Positions 1 through 11,751 of a stretch of 64,000 bases of DNA are shown piece by piece; the first letter of the stretch is position 1, and every line of letters begins with the position of its first letter. The position numbers were made by a program, and so were the translations under genes. The stretch comes from Emergomyces orientalis (lineage: Eukaryota; Ascomycota; Eurotiomycetes; Onygenales; Ajellomycetaceae): positions 1,364,001-1,428,000 of the forward strand of contig MOWL01000023.1 in NCBI GenBank assembly GCA_002110485.1, given 5' to 3'. The notes below the pieces were generated by a model, which saw nothing but the letters and a program-made list of their open reading frames with translations, was not told the DNA's origin and searched no databases.

Positions 1-526
1 GGCGGATGTGAGATTTGCTTTTGGCTTGAAATAACATCTAGACACTTCATTAACTATTGGCAGGTCCTCGTTGCAATTATGGAGAGGGTCGTGGTGCTGC
101 ACTGTCTACCTGCCTTTGCATTCACGCAGAGGAAAATGCTTTACTGGAGGCCGGACGTGAACGAATAGGGGAAGGTGCTATATTATATTGCAATACGTCA
201 GTTCCTAGGGCTGGTATCTCTGAGTATTGCAGAAGAGAGTATACTGACTGTGCCTTTTCCTGCAGTTGTCCCTGCCTCACTTGCAGTGTGAAAATTGCAC
301 AGCTTGGCATATCTGAAGTGGTCTACTCGCAGAGCTATAACATGGATAAGGAAGTTAGTATCTACCTTATCCTTAATACTACCTGGAGATACCGTACTAA
401 TGTATCTCAGACCGCATCAATTTTAGAAGAAGCCGGTGTGAAACTGCGCCAGTTCTCACCCGTGAGTCTAAGCTTTCCAAAAGGAAAAAAAAAATGTATT
501 AGAAGATAAGCTGACAGAATTTCTAG
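1..526 (+). CDS. DCD1: Deoxycytidylate (dCMP) deaminase, 3' part, 5' end off the window
   Basis: Zinc-dependent deaminase that converts dCMP to dUMP and so feeds thymidylate synthesis. Visible zinc-site motifs are HAEENAL (metal His plus catalytic Glu) and the CPCLTC Cys pair. Exons inferred: <1-7, 64-353, 411-461, 518-526, with introns of 56, 57 and 56 bp. Joining base 7 to base 64 rebuilds the conserved GGCPRCN segment through a split Cys codon, which supports that junction strongly. The second intron ends after a perfect TACTAAT branch site. The last exon adds only two residues before TAG at 524-526; this end is less certain, because without the last splice the frame would run to a stop near 509. 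The N-terminus lies upstream of the window. Same strand as HIS7, 0.5 kb apart. Confidence 0.86.
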
Positions 527-1052
527 CCGCGCAATGGATTAGTCTACCTCCAAAAGTCAGATATACTAATTAGTACTGACCATGAAGTATTTAATTCAGA
601 GCCAACTATATAAATGAAGTGTGGAAGTCTTTCAATTGATAGTCGTTGCAACTATTTTCCTCCTGTTCATTAATTAAATTTTCATTTCGCCAGCCAGCGC
701 ATGTTTTAATGGGAGAGAAAAAAATTATACCCATTTAGATCAAGCATGAAGAATTTTTGAATGCTGTTTCCCTTCCAACACAAAATAATGATAATTCAGA
801 TCGTCTCGTAAAAAACTTGTCAGAATAGATTACAACTGGTAAGTGTAATACACGCACTCATTGGTCGGTTGAATAATTTTCCTTTTCTTTTCCAACAATA
901 AGGTTAAGGTTTAAGTTCGTGTCTATCTGACTCATCCATCCTGGCTCGATTATTCTTCAGGTTCGATCTTGATATGCTGGGCGCAGAATTTAACAAGAAT
1001 CAGCCCTGCTAAGCCATTTTCCTAGTAGTATTGTGCGTTTATTTTGTTCAAA
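527..1052. other. Intergenic region between dCMP deaminase and HIS7
   Basis: AT-rich, with no ORF that looks coding. It holds the presumed terminator of the deaminase gene and the HIS7 promoter, including the TGACTCA box listed separately. Confidence 0.6.
928..934 (+). promoter_or_regulatory. Gcn4/CpcA-type box upstream of HIS7
   Basis: Perfect TGACTCA palindrome about 120 bp before the HIS7 start codon. Amino-acid biosynthesis genes, including yeast HIS7, are activated under starvation by Gcn4 (CpcA in filamentous fungi) through this site. Occupancy here is inferred. Confidence 0.6.
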
Positions 1053-2819
1053 ATGCCTGTTGTCCATCTGCTAGATTATGTAGCAGGCAATATTCGGTCC
1101 CTTGTCAACGCCATTGAGAAAGTTGGATATCAAGTTGAATGGGTAAAATCCCCAGAAGATGTGAAAAATGCTGAGGTCAGTAAGACAAACCCTAGACCGT
1201 GAGAGCGATCACTGACATGCGTATTCCTGTAGAAGCTCATTTTGCCTGGCGTTGGGCACTTTGGGCATTGTTTAACCCAGCTCTCAAATGGAGGGTATCT
1301 TGAGCCAATCAGAAAACACATAGCATCCGGCAAGCCTTTTATGGGCATCTGTGTTGGCATGCAAGTTCTTTGCGAAGGTTCTGCAGAGGATCCAGCCGCT
1401 CATGGATTGGGCTTAATACCTGTCCGCTTGGCAAGATTCGATTCCACCAGTAAAAGTGTTCCTCACATTGGGTGGAATTCAGCCAAATGCCCCAGCAAAC
1501 GCCCAGAGAAATATACTAGTCTCTATGGCCTTCATCCACAGAACAAATACTACTATGTTCATTCATACGCGGCGCCTTACGATGAGAAGACGCTTGCTGA
1601 TCAAGGATGGACGGTTGCGACTGCAACTTACGGGGACGAAACGTTTATCGGTGCTATTGGCCGTGAAAATATCTTCGCAACACAGTTTCACCCAGAAAAA
1701 AGTGGCAAAGCTGGCCTTCGCTCGCTTGAGGCTTTCTTAAATGGGCAAAGCATGCAAATTTTGGACTCCCCTCTATCTCTAACCAGTGCCAGTGGTTTAA
1801 CAAGACGGGTTATTGCTTGTTTGGATGTCCGTGAGAACGATAATGGTGATTTGGTAGTTACAAAGGGAGATCAATATGATGTCCGTGAGAAGAGTGGACA
1901 CCAAAGTGGAGGGCAAGTAAGGAATTTAGGAAAGCCTGTTGATATGGCGAAACGGTATTATGAACAAGGCGCCGACGAGGTCACGTTTTTGAACATTACT
2001 TCTTTCCGAAACTGCCCTGTTGCGGACGTCCCAATGCTGGAGATTCTGAGGCGAACATCTGAAACGGTTTTCGTGCCATTGACAATCGGCGGCGGCATTA
2101 GGGATACCATTGATACCGATGGCTCTAAAATTTCGGCTTTGGACATCGCGAAAATGTATTTCAAGTCTGGTGCTGATAAGATTAGCATTGGATCGGATGC
2201 AGTTATCGCTGCAGAAAGTTATTATGAGAATAACTGCAGCCTCAGTGGCTGCACTGCAATCGAGACCATATCGAAGGCATACGGCAATCAAGCTGTAGTA
2301 GTCAGTGTCGACCCGAAGCGAATTTACGTTAGTAAGGCGGAAGACACACCGCATCGGACGATCAAAAAGAAATATCCAAATGGCGCTGGCCAAGAATTCT
2401 GCTGGTACCAATGCACCATAAAGGGGGGAAGGGAAGGCCGAGATATTGATGTCTACCAGCTTATCAAGGCAGTTGAGGCAATGGGGGCGGGAGAAATTCT
2501 CCTTAATTGCATTGACAAGGACGGGAGCAACAGCGGCTTTGATATTGAGCTCATCAACGACGTGAAATCTTTTACAACAATTCCTGTTATTGCGTCCAGT
2601 GGGGCAGGTAACCCCGGCCATTTCGAGGAAGTTTTTAAACAAACTGCCACCGATGCAGCTCTAGGAGCAGGCATGGTACGTAGTGTTGAATATTCTCTAT
2701 TTACTCCTACTATATATACTAACCTGTGAAACTAGTTCCATCGGAATGAATACACTGTGAAGGACGTAAAGGATTATTTGACCTCCAAAGGACTTCTAAT
2801 CCGCGAGTTTGAAGGATAA
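1053..2819 (+). CDS. HIS7: Imidazole glycerol phosphate synthase, HisH-HisF fusion
   Basis: Bifunctional histidine-pathway enzyme: an N-terminal glutamine amidotransferase passes ammonia to a C-terminal cyclase that makes IGP and AICAR from PRFAR. Exons 1053-1175, 1233-2675, 2736-2819 (introns 57 and 60 bp), 549 residues, matching the roughly 550 of yeast His7. Amidotransferase triad: nucleophile Cys81 in GICVGMQ, then His194 and Glu196 in FHPEK. Cyclase half begins near residue 235 with ACLDVREN (catalytic Asp near 239), and the second catalytic Asp lies in NCIDKDGS near the C-terminus. The start is the only ATG leading into the conserved [10 protein letters not shown]-terminus. The last exon supplies the C-terminal helix ending in REFEG. 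A CpcA box lies upstream, consistent with general amino-acid control. Confidence 0.97.
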
Positions 2820-4068
2820 CCGGATAACCATGGGTGACCATGCGAAGAAAATAATTACTCGAACCGAGAGGGGGGGGGGGAGCAACGGATATATCTCATT
2901 TCAATAGAAGTTCAATACATACATCTCGTTACATGGTTTGGATGGATGCGAACAACAGCCAACGATGTCGTCACCGTTTTCAAGGATTGATTCAATAGAA
3001 AGATTCCAACTCTATTCCGCACAGGCGGATTTTTGTAAAATAGTAGAGCATAATTAACATTACTTTCATAAATAAAAAAACTCACTGGGAGTGGGTGTGG
3101 CAAAGTCAATCGCTGACTCATCATGTGGAATGACAGCTTGTTGCTTGGCGTCTGGAAGTTCGCCTCCCTCGCTGACTAATTTGGTGAAAATTCCTTCAGC
3201 CTCAAACCTTCCAACTTCAGAACTTCGCCCATCGCGCATCAACTTCTTCCAACCTCCGCCACGTCCATCCATCTTCCTATCTTCCCATCTTTCATCTCTC
3301 TCTTCTTTTTCAGCATACTTTCATCAACTATCCCACCTCTCCTTAACTCTCCATTGCACCATTACACACCCAACTACTGACTTCCTGTGACTTGAGCATT
3401 TTCCTTCGACTTCCAAATGTACAGTAATCTGTTCGATTAAGCTCGATTTGCCTCGCTGGCAGAACTGCATCTACCTGTCTTCATTGATACCCAAGTTGCC
3501 GTCTCTCTCTTTCCCATCACATTTACGGTTTTGAAAGTTGCGCTTGAGGGCATTTTTCGTGAGGAATCAGAAAAAGATCTGTTGGATTATAATAAAATAA
3601 GTATTGGGACCCGGCTGGCTTCAAATTTATTCTCGTTATCGTGTTGTTAGGTTGTGAAAGACAATCGAAGGCTTTCATTGTCCTCCCCCTTTCCTTCGCA
3701 GAGCCTGAATACCTGTTTTATGTACAAACCCGTTACTTCATTGTTGTTGTCGGGGGTATTTAAATCCACATTTATTCCCTCTTCTTTTTTTTAACGCAAG
3801 AAAATCCTATCAACTTATCGATACAAACAAAATCCAGTTGAGGTTATTCCAGTGCTCGTTCTGACATCCCCAAATTTGCCACTCTCCTTGCTCAATAAAT
3901 CGATCGTCAAAAAGGGCTTCTTAATCAGATCACATTTGTGGTGGTTGGCAAAGCTGAGACGACTCGGAACATTGCCTTATTGCTATCATTTGTTTAGACA
4001 CTTCCTACCTTGGTCTCAGTTCCCTAATCCAAATTATTGTCCATTGTTAACTCCTCCTATCAATTACC
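2820..4068. other. Intergenic region between HIS7 and MPE1
   Basis: Holds a G10 run just after HIS7 (near 2870-2880), a second TGACTCA box at 3114-3120, and a long pyrimidine-rich segment (about 3225-3420) of the kind found near fungal transcription starts. An open frame at 3091-3390 (+) is Ser/Pro/Leu-rich because of this CT bias and does not look like a protein. The rest is probably promoter and 5' leader of MPE1. Confidence 0.5.
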
Positions 4069-6200
4069 ATGACTTCTTCCGTTCATTTCAAGTTCAAATC
4101 TCAGAAGTTACCCTCGAGGGTAACGTTTGACGGCACGGGTATATCAGTTTTTGAGCTGAAAAGAGAAATCATCAATCAAAATCGACTAGGCGATGGAAGT
4201 GATTTTGAACTCGCAATTTATAATGAAGATACCAACGAAGGTAAGTCTCAAAAAAGGGTCATGTGTACTTAGCTAGGAGATATGAAGTCGCAGACCTAAC
4301 GCTTTTCGCATAGAATATGACGATGACACAACCATTATCCCACGATCCACATCCGTAATCGCCCGCAGGCTTCCTGCCGCAAGACCAGGGAAAGGCGGCG
4401 CGGCACGTTATGTCTCTGGTAAAATGCCGGTGAACGCGCGTAGTTCGTCCCGGATTGAAGCCCCTGCATCCAGCCGAACTGTCAGCGGTGGAGGTGCAGC
4501 TATAAACATTATTTCCGACTTGAATGCTGCCCAATCCGAAGATGAAAAGATCAAGGCATTGTTTAGCTTGCAAGAAACACAATGGAAGGAACAACAAAAT
4601 GAGATGGCCAAGTAAGACACGCAACAATCCACCATATATTAATATTACAGTGACCTGTTAATATCTACACTTGCTAACAAAATACTATTTAACAGTGCTA
4701 CTCCAGTTCCATTTAATCGAAGCCGGGGGAAACCTGTCAATGTTCCTGATCACCCTCCACCCCCAGGTTATTTGTGTTACCGTTGCCGCGAGAAAGGTAA
4801 GCTATCAGTAACTATATAGGCCATTTTCACAAGCTAACATATAAATATGCATAGGTCATTGGATACAAGCATGTCCCACCAATAATGACCCTAAATTTGA
4901 TGGTCGTTATCGAGTTAAACGATCGACGGGGATACCACGCTCCCTCCAGAAACAGGTTGAAAAGCCTGATTCTTTGGCATTGGATGGTTCAAACGAAGAT
5001 TCGAAACTTTCTGGAGTAATGGTAAATGCGGATGGCGACTTTGTGGTTGCCCAACCAGACAAGGCGTCGTGGGAATTGTACCAGGAAAAAGCCAAAGCTT
5101 CTGCTGCAGCGGCAGCTGAATTTGCGGCAGCTGAAGGGAGCAGGGAGATACAAGCGCGTGGTTTACAGTGTCCAATTGATAAACGATTGTTACTAGAGCC
5201 AACGAAAACGCCATGCTGCAAAAAAACTTATTGCAATGATTGTATCACAAATGCATTGATCGAAAGTGATTTCGTTTGCCCTAATTGTTCTACGGAAGGC
5301 GTATTACTAGACAATCTAACGGTGGACGAAGAGGCTGTGGCTAAGTTAAAAGATTATCAAAAGGAGAAGTCTGAAAGAAAAGAGAAAGAGAGAGAGCAAT
5401 CAGTTAGCGAAAAATCCACCGTATCTCCTCCCCTAAGAGTTGTTTCGGAACCTGCCAACCAAAACATCGTGTCTACTTCTTCCCCAAAACTTGCAATCCA
5501 ACCTAGTTCAACATATCCGAAAAAGCGACCTGCAGGAGAAGGGGATGAAAATAATAATGGGCAGGAAGTTGCTACTGCTCCACCAGCAATGAAAAAGCAG
5601 AAATCAAACGACGGCCAACCTCAGGTCAACAACCATCTCAACCAAAAAGCAGAACCCCTTAACAGATTTTCTCCGTCACCGTTCAATCAGCAACCACCCC
5701 CGGGAAATTTTAATTCCTCATCTCCCCAACATTTTCCAATGGCTGGGTTTCCTCCAAATAACGTGATGGGAATGCCGGGATTCATTGGAGGTGTAAATAA
5801 CTCTACTCCCATGATGAACGGATATGCACAAGGCGAAAATGGATGGAATCAAATGACGAATAATAATATGAATTTTGGAATGCCTAACGGACCATATATG
5901 AACAACTTCAGCCAGCCAATGATGCCAGTGGGTGGATATGGGCCTAGCAATTTCGGCCCTGGTTTAGGCGGGATGCCTATGAATATGAATTTCATGAACC
6001 AACATCCCAACCATCTACCGCATAGACCGCCCTTCCACCAAAATACAGGAATGGCAACCTTCTCGAACCAGCAACGAACCAGTTTCGGCCGGCCATTCGC
6101 GAAGGAAGAAGACAATGCATACTTACGCCAGCCGGTGAATCCGCATCGGCACCAGGCACGACAAAAACGAATCAGACCAAGTGACTATCGGGAGTTGTAG
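4069..6200 (+). CDS. MPE1: Mpe1-type cleavage and polyadenylation factor subunit (DWNN, CCHC zinc knuckle, RING)
   Basis: Subunit of the nuclear cleavage/polyadenylation factor, related to human RBBP6, needed for mRNA 3'-end processing. Exons 4069-4240, 4314-4611, 4696-4796, 4855-6200; 638 residues. Order: DWNN ubiquitin-like domain (about 3-78), a linker, a CCHC knuckle split by the third intron (CYRC...GHWIQAC, about 184-197), then an RBBP6-type RING/U-box (Cys296 in QCPIDKR to CPNC at about 335). The tail from about 400 is low-complexity, rich in Asn, Pro, Gly and Met, and ends in a basic RPSDYREL-like segment. Every intron join keeps phase and rebuilds a conserved motif. The domain order is diagnostic; the low-complexity tail is long, as in other filamentous fungi. 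Confidence 0.94.
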
Positions 6201-7137
6201 GGGTGTACGAATAGGAAGGAGCAAGAGTAGGCTACCGGGGCGTGATACATTATGACCACGGGCGGTGCTTGTGCTTTTAGTTCTAAATTTTTATCGGGTT
6301 TTTCAGCGTGGAGTTTTCTCACAGAGGAGAACTTTCAGCCCAGGATGGCTGAGAAATTCGTGGGATCAAAAAATGAACTGCTCAGCCTTTTTTTTAGCTT
6401 TAATGGGCAATTTTCTAGTGTCGTGTTAGAGGAATTAATCTTACGATTCTCTTTTACAGGAGTCCCTTGCTACTGCATTGCTGCTTTTCGTTCAACCTAA
6501 CTGTAATTTGGCCCAGCAAGTTTATTTAGTTTTTATTTAGAAATTTTATTCATAGTAGTCAATGAATAGCCAATAAATTCTATACTACATTACTACCTGA
6601 GAACAATCGAACAAAACGTTTTGTAAACATGAAGACAAGATTCTGGTAATTCATAGACCCTTGATAAAAATGCCTGCTGGAGATAAGGACCGTAAAACCA
6701 CCCATGCCAAAGAAGGCCAGGTCGGGTACAAGTTTGGTACCTTTTGCATGACAAGCACTCTTGGGGAATGTTTCAGGCTTCATTTGGTGTTCAGTGACGA
6801 AAGTAGGAACATCTGAAACGCATCAGCCTACCAAGGCCAGGAGCAACAAGTGTGTTGTTGAAATTGCAATGACCAAGTCAAATGGAATTGTATTATTTCC
6901 TGGGTGTTTTTCGATGACTTGTTTTTCAATCTGGCTGAGCCTTTAAGGAATATACAGGGAAGACACCAAGAGGGCGAGCTCGCTGGCCGGGCTAAAACTT
7001 ATTTTTTTTATACATCAATCTACATGTAGGAAGGGAATGCGATCCCGTTAGATTTGTTCTACTTGTGAATAAAAATTGTATGGCTGCAACCCAATTAACG
7101 TGATACATTCCCTGGTGATAAGCATGGTCTAGTACTC
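6201..7137. other. Convergent intergenic region, MPE1 to ATG22
   Basis: Tail-to-tail space holding the 3' ends of both genes. An 82-codon open frame at 6252-6500 (+) directly after the MPE1 stop has no recognisable features and is most simply 3' UTR. Confidence 0.55.
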
Positions 7138-8866
7138 TCAGGTCTCCAAACGCTTTCCTTCCAACTCATCAGCAAGAAATTTAGCATCCTGCTTCCCACG
7201 GTCGACATCGATCAGTAACATCAGCGGCAATGGGATAATAATTAGGACGGCTAAAAAACCAAACGCGGGTCGAATCTCTCCGTATCTATCGGTTATCATC
7301 CCGACAATCGCAGGACCGAAAATGCTCGACCCTTTATCGGTGATGGCATACAATGCATAAAAAGATGCCTCGAACCCCGGGGGTATTAACTCTCCGAAAA
7401 AGCTCCGACAGTAGGATGACAGTCCGCCCATTACAAGGCCATACACAGCTCCTAGCACGTACATCTCCCACGGTTTCTGAAGCCCAAATACACCCAGCCT
7501 CTTAATCGACGGGATGAACCCCAGGAGTCCATAAAAGGGAATGAGCTCAAAAACACAAATACAAGCAATGATTGTTTGCGAGGCTCGTAAGTTTAGTCGA
7601 CGTGACAGATAGTTCCAAAAAAAGGCGCCGCACACCCCCGAAACCATTGCAATTACGTTGATCAAGCCGAGGGCAGCAAGTTTCATATCCAGTTGCGTTT
7701 TGGCAAATAACACAGCGGTGCCGCTCACTGTGGCAATGCCATCAGAAAGAAGAAACCACGCTGCTAGGAAGATAAGAACATCCTTCAGATGGCGAGCTTG
7801 AAGAGCCGTGCGCCCGAGAGATTTCCATGCGAACGCGATGTAACTAACCCATGGCCACATTCTGTCGTCTCTAGCAGAGCTAGGAAGCGGGGGACCGGGT
7901 CGAGGACGGAGCCACATAGCAGCTGGGATCGTAAAAAGTAACCACCACAATCCAATTCCGAAGAGAGCCAGCCGCAAGGAGAATGTCGTCGAGCCTGTGG
8001 CTACCACAATGAGGATGGATACGATTTGTAAAATAACAGCCCCAACGTAACCAATCCCGATTCCATTGGAAGAAATCCTTGTTGATAACTGGAGCTCCGC
8101 TGACATTTTTGGGGATTTGAACTGAGTGTCGTCAATAGGCATGTTGGCATCGCTCTGAAGTAGTGGCGATGTGGACGACATACTACTAGGCGGGCGGCTC
8201 ATGCTAGATCTAGGCTCGTCGGATGCACTGGAAGATTGCCCATCATCAAGCAAAGGACCAGTCGGTGCTGATTGAATGGTCGGGTGATGGCGAACAAGTA
8301 AAGGTAGAAATGAATTGAGTAATACAAACGAGGCACCAAAGCAAGTATTTGCTACAATTGCTAGCAATGCGCCGAACAGATAAACTTGCGGAACAACGCC
8401 CAGAAAAAGCATGGTAGACACTGCCCCAACAACAGCAAAGATCAAAAGCAATGTCTTGCGGTAGACGCCGTGATCCGCTGCTCCAGACATGGAGATGATA
8501 AGCAGTGACTGTATTAATACACTCAAAGAAAATGTGTACATCGCAAAACTAGCAGTGTTTATTTGCATTCCCAGGAAATATACTACACACTGGCTAGTTT
8601 TGGGGGACCGTGGATCGCTCGGAGAGGCGGTAAAGCTGGATACATCGGATGCCGTTCCCCAGCTTGCGCTGCATGGTGTCGTTTTGTCAGAGAGGAGCAC
8701 TCCTCGATCCCTGGCCATTTGTTCCAAGGTGATGGGAAGAAAGGATCCTGTTTGCAGATTCAGGGTTTAGCTAGGTCTCTCGAATAAGAAGAGGTAAGGG
8801 ATGAGCTGGGCGTTATACAGAAAACACGCGAGTGCAATTTGCAACTCATTGCTGCAGCTCTCACAG

Positions 8867-8911
<45 letters not shown>

Positions 8912-9136
8912 AACACACCTCTAGCGGTAGATAGCTCTTGTGTTCTCCCGTTCATAGCTGCTGAAAAAATAATAAAAAGAAATAAACACTGATTGAACTA
9001 ACTCACCCATAGCACAAACTGTAAACACCTCCGCCGCCCAACCATAACAGTACCATCCCGCCAGCTCCTTTTTGCTCGTAGGGCGAGTATCATCCCCCGG
9101 GTACTTATTGTCTATCAGCTCATCAGAATCCATCAT
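7138..9136 (-). CDS. ATG22: Autophagy-related protein 22, vacuolar amino-acid effluxer
   Basis: Major-facilitator-like protein of the vacuole membrane that exports amino acids released by autophagic breakdown. Exon 1 9136-9007, exon 2 8747-7138; 579 residues with many hydrophobic segments. The join gives the conserved [17 protein letters not shown] segment, and upstream sequence [14 protein letters not shown] is the usual N-terminus, so the ATG at 9136 (followed by a second Met codon) is the likely start. Residues around 195-235 form a Ser-rich loop between membrane segments ([15 protein letters not shown]), typical of filamentous-fungal Atg22. The single intron is long for this window (259 bp) and carries a dinucleotide repeat. 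An upstream ORF stops immediately before the start codon. Confidence 0.94.
8871..8910. repeat. Compound (TC)14-(AC)6 microsatellite inside the ATG22 intron
   Basis: Fourteen TC units (8871-8898) followed by six AC units (8899-8910). On the ATG22 coding strand it reads as GT then GA repeats, so it offers several decoy GT dinucleotides downstream of the true donor. Likely length-polymorphic between strains. Confidence 0.95.
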
Positions 9137-9319
9137 TTAATGTCCATAGAATAACGCCCCAGCCTTTGCATTAGGGCACGAGATGGGGCGGTGGGAGGAC
9201 GAGGACGAGGAGGAGGTGAACAAGCAGGCAGAGTTCGGAGCTTTGGACATCGTCACCGCTCCCATGACCAGCCAAGCTGCAAACAATGCAAACAATGCAA
9301 ACACCACCAACAGGTTCAT
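9137..9319 (-). other. Candidate upstream ORF ending exactly at the ATG22 start
   Basis: ATG at 9319, 60 codons, stop TAA at 9139-9137; the next base begins ATG22's ATG. The peptide starts with a strongly hydrophobic stretch (MNLLVVFALFALFAAWLVMG) encoded in part by three copies of a TTGTTTGCA-like 9-mer, followed by a Ser-rich tail. It could be a translated uORF with termination-reinitiation control, or chance reading of a 5' leader. No homology is recognised. Confidence 0.3.
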
Positions 9320-11751
9320 ATATTTCTGTTGTATTATAAGTACCAATTTTACTAATTTTAAAAAAGGAAAAAGTTTTGAATAACATAATAGAAAACTAAG
9401 GGGGTTTTTATTAAACAAAATCATATATACCAAACCCTTGTACCTTCTGTTTTGAACCAAGCTGACTCTACATAACACTAGGGAGCAGATGTTTCAACCC
9501 GCGATGGTTGATTTCGACATACATATTTTCATGGGCTGGAAAGCATTTGCGGTGGTCAATGCAGGTCTCCAGATTTTCGACATTGTAGAGGACTGCAGGG
9601 AGTTGCGTGAGGTATGGCGAGGTGGTATGAACTGCGTCCGGGCATCCTTCCGTACCATGCTTGGATTCGCTGTATGTTTATCGTTTACTCCGCAACCACT
9701 TTCCAGTGCCATCATGGTGAAAGGCTCGATGCGAGCAACAGGTACGATCCCAGAATAAACAAATGCAAGGAAATTCTCCGGCCGGAAGATCAGCTCCCAT
9801 TGTTGCTCTCTGTTGAAGTGCAACATGTTAGTGTTTGGGTTGCCAACAACGACGACGAAACCAGCTCTTCGTCTAAGTGAAATATTGCCGAGTCGTTCCA
9901 CCCATCACATATTTGATACCAATTTTCAAAGCACAGATGTGCACTTCACCAACATGGAAGAGTTGAAAAATGTTAGTTGACTTGCAATTTGGCCGTGGAC
10001 CCGGTCGGGGCATTGAAAACAACCGCCACCGCCTGAGAAGCCAGAGAACTCATAAGTACAACAATCAACATTTTTGACAAGAGCTGCCTCGATTTTATTG
10101 CACGAACAGATTCTAACAAATCACGAATACATCAATGCCGACAACCGGTAGGAGTTTAACTGGCTTGTTCAACAAATTGCCTCTTTTTTTTTTTAACCCA
10201 GCTAAGACCTGGTTCGAGGCCAATCTCCAAGGCGCTCGCATGGGCTCAACTTCCAGATTTATAATTCTCCGAGCAGGGCAACACTGGCAGCAAGGGCTAT
10301 CGCGCCATTCACCAAAAATAAAAGGTAAATCATGAGAGAAGTGGAGCCTAAGAGTGGAATCGACACAACTGGCAAATGTATTTGTAGAGAGAAGAAGAAG
10401 GTGACGACGACGGTGATGACGACGGTGAAGGTGAAGGCCTTGAAGAAAAATTTCCAATTAGAACCAGCCTCCTAAATGCAAGTGACGGCTATGACTTATT
10501 TTAAATACTGAAAAGGTTTTTATCTTCATAGATTTCAAGTCAACAGCGTTTAAAATAAGATTAAGCTTGTGTTAAAGAAAATACGCTTCTTTTCTTGTTT
10601 TCTCTTTCACTAATTGACAGACTGGGATTCGTGTACCTTTTCTATTTGCAGCCCCCCAAAACTAAAAATTCAATTCGGCGGCCTGCCTGGGGTTTCATGT
10701 TGCTGTTTTCTAACCGTATAATATTCAACCCTATTACTGATGACTGTTTCGAACTGAGCGGCTGTATTGGAAAAAGATTGGAAATATAGTTCATTTCCGC
10801 TTAGGCAATGACATAGCCTGCATCTAGGATGAATAACTGTCCTGGTAAACGCTGGCGCCAGATTGACTGGTCATCTCTAAGAAGATTGGGAGAAATAGAG
10901 CATAAGCTAGAAACAAGGGTCAGTACTAGGCAAAGGTTGGTAAAATGCAGACAGCATGGCGGAGTGTCCCGGGATAATCCATACGTAGAGTAATCATAAC
11001 ATATAATAACGCGAGGGTCGTCTGCAGGGCCAATGCTGATCCAGCCAGTGAGCGCCTCTTCTAGGCCCAGTTGCCCAGGTTGCCAGGTCAGGTTGCGAGT
11101 ATTCTAAAAGTGTTCCTGTGTTTCTTGTGTTTCGGAGTATAAATTAGCCCAGTCAGCGCCGAGCCTCCGTTGTCCGCTTCGCAGCCTCAACCACGTACCG
11201 TACCATACCTAATAAATACACCAACCCTCTACCTGGACAACATGAAACCAGACAACAATCTACGGCAGAGCATGCAGACAGGCGTTTGAATCAAAAGATA
11301 CCCTTCCATTATAGAGACACGTACGGCGGGCGGGCAGACAGACTAATGGATTGATGGAATGACTATTACCCATTTACAACAATTGCCCACCTATTACTCC
11401 CATTACTCCTCCTTTGATACTATTCAACAAAGAGCGACATTATTTCAAAAAGAAGTTGTCAATAACAGTCGAAATCTAAGGATTACCACTACGGACGAGC
11501 CAATTGGAGGCCTCCCGTTCAGTCTAATCTCTGCGCCTCGAGTCTATGCCAACAACAAGTCACATTGCACTTCACCCAATAAATATCTAGTTCAACCAAA
11601 TATAAAAACATCGGATGCTTCTACCTCCTCGAAACAAGGAATATCACGGATATAGATATAGATACAGATACAGTCCCTTCCGCCCTTTCTGAAGGAAAAA
11701 AAAAATACGACTGTGAGCAGCGAAAATAAACGAGGTTATTATCTTAAAATA
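9320..11751. other. Gene-poor intergenic region, ATG22 to the coiled-coil gene
   Basis: About 2.4 kb between divergently transcribed genes. It has several overlapping open frames on both strands around 9494-9901 and 10113-10457, including an 88-codon ATG frame at 9614-9880 (+), none with recognisable domains or plausible splice structure. A purine-rich GAA/GAC tract lies near 10390-10440. A TATAAATTA at 11138 with CT-rich sequence after it may mark the promoter and a long leader of the gene at 11752. Confidence 0.45.

Noticed and set aside
1926..2642. 238-codon ORF antisense to HIS7
   Set aside because: Shadow frame of a strongly conserved gene; Cys- and Arg-rich composition and no domain.
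9494..9901. 135-codon minus-strand ORF in the ATG22 upstream region
   Set aside because: Opens with a non-ATG codon, overlaps an unrelated plus frame, and shows no domain.
10211..10221. tRNA B-box-like GGTTCGAGGCC
   Set aside because: No A box or cloverleaf can be formed with the flanking sequence; no other tRNA candidate was seen in the window.
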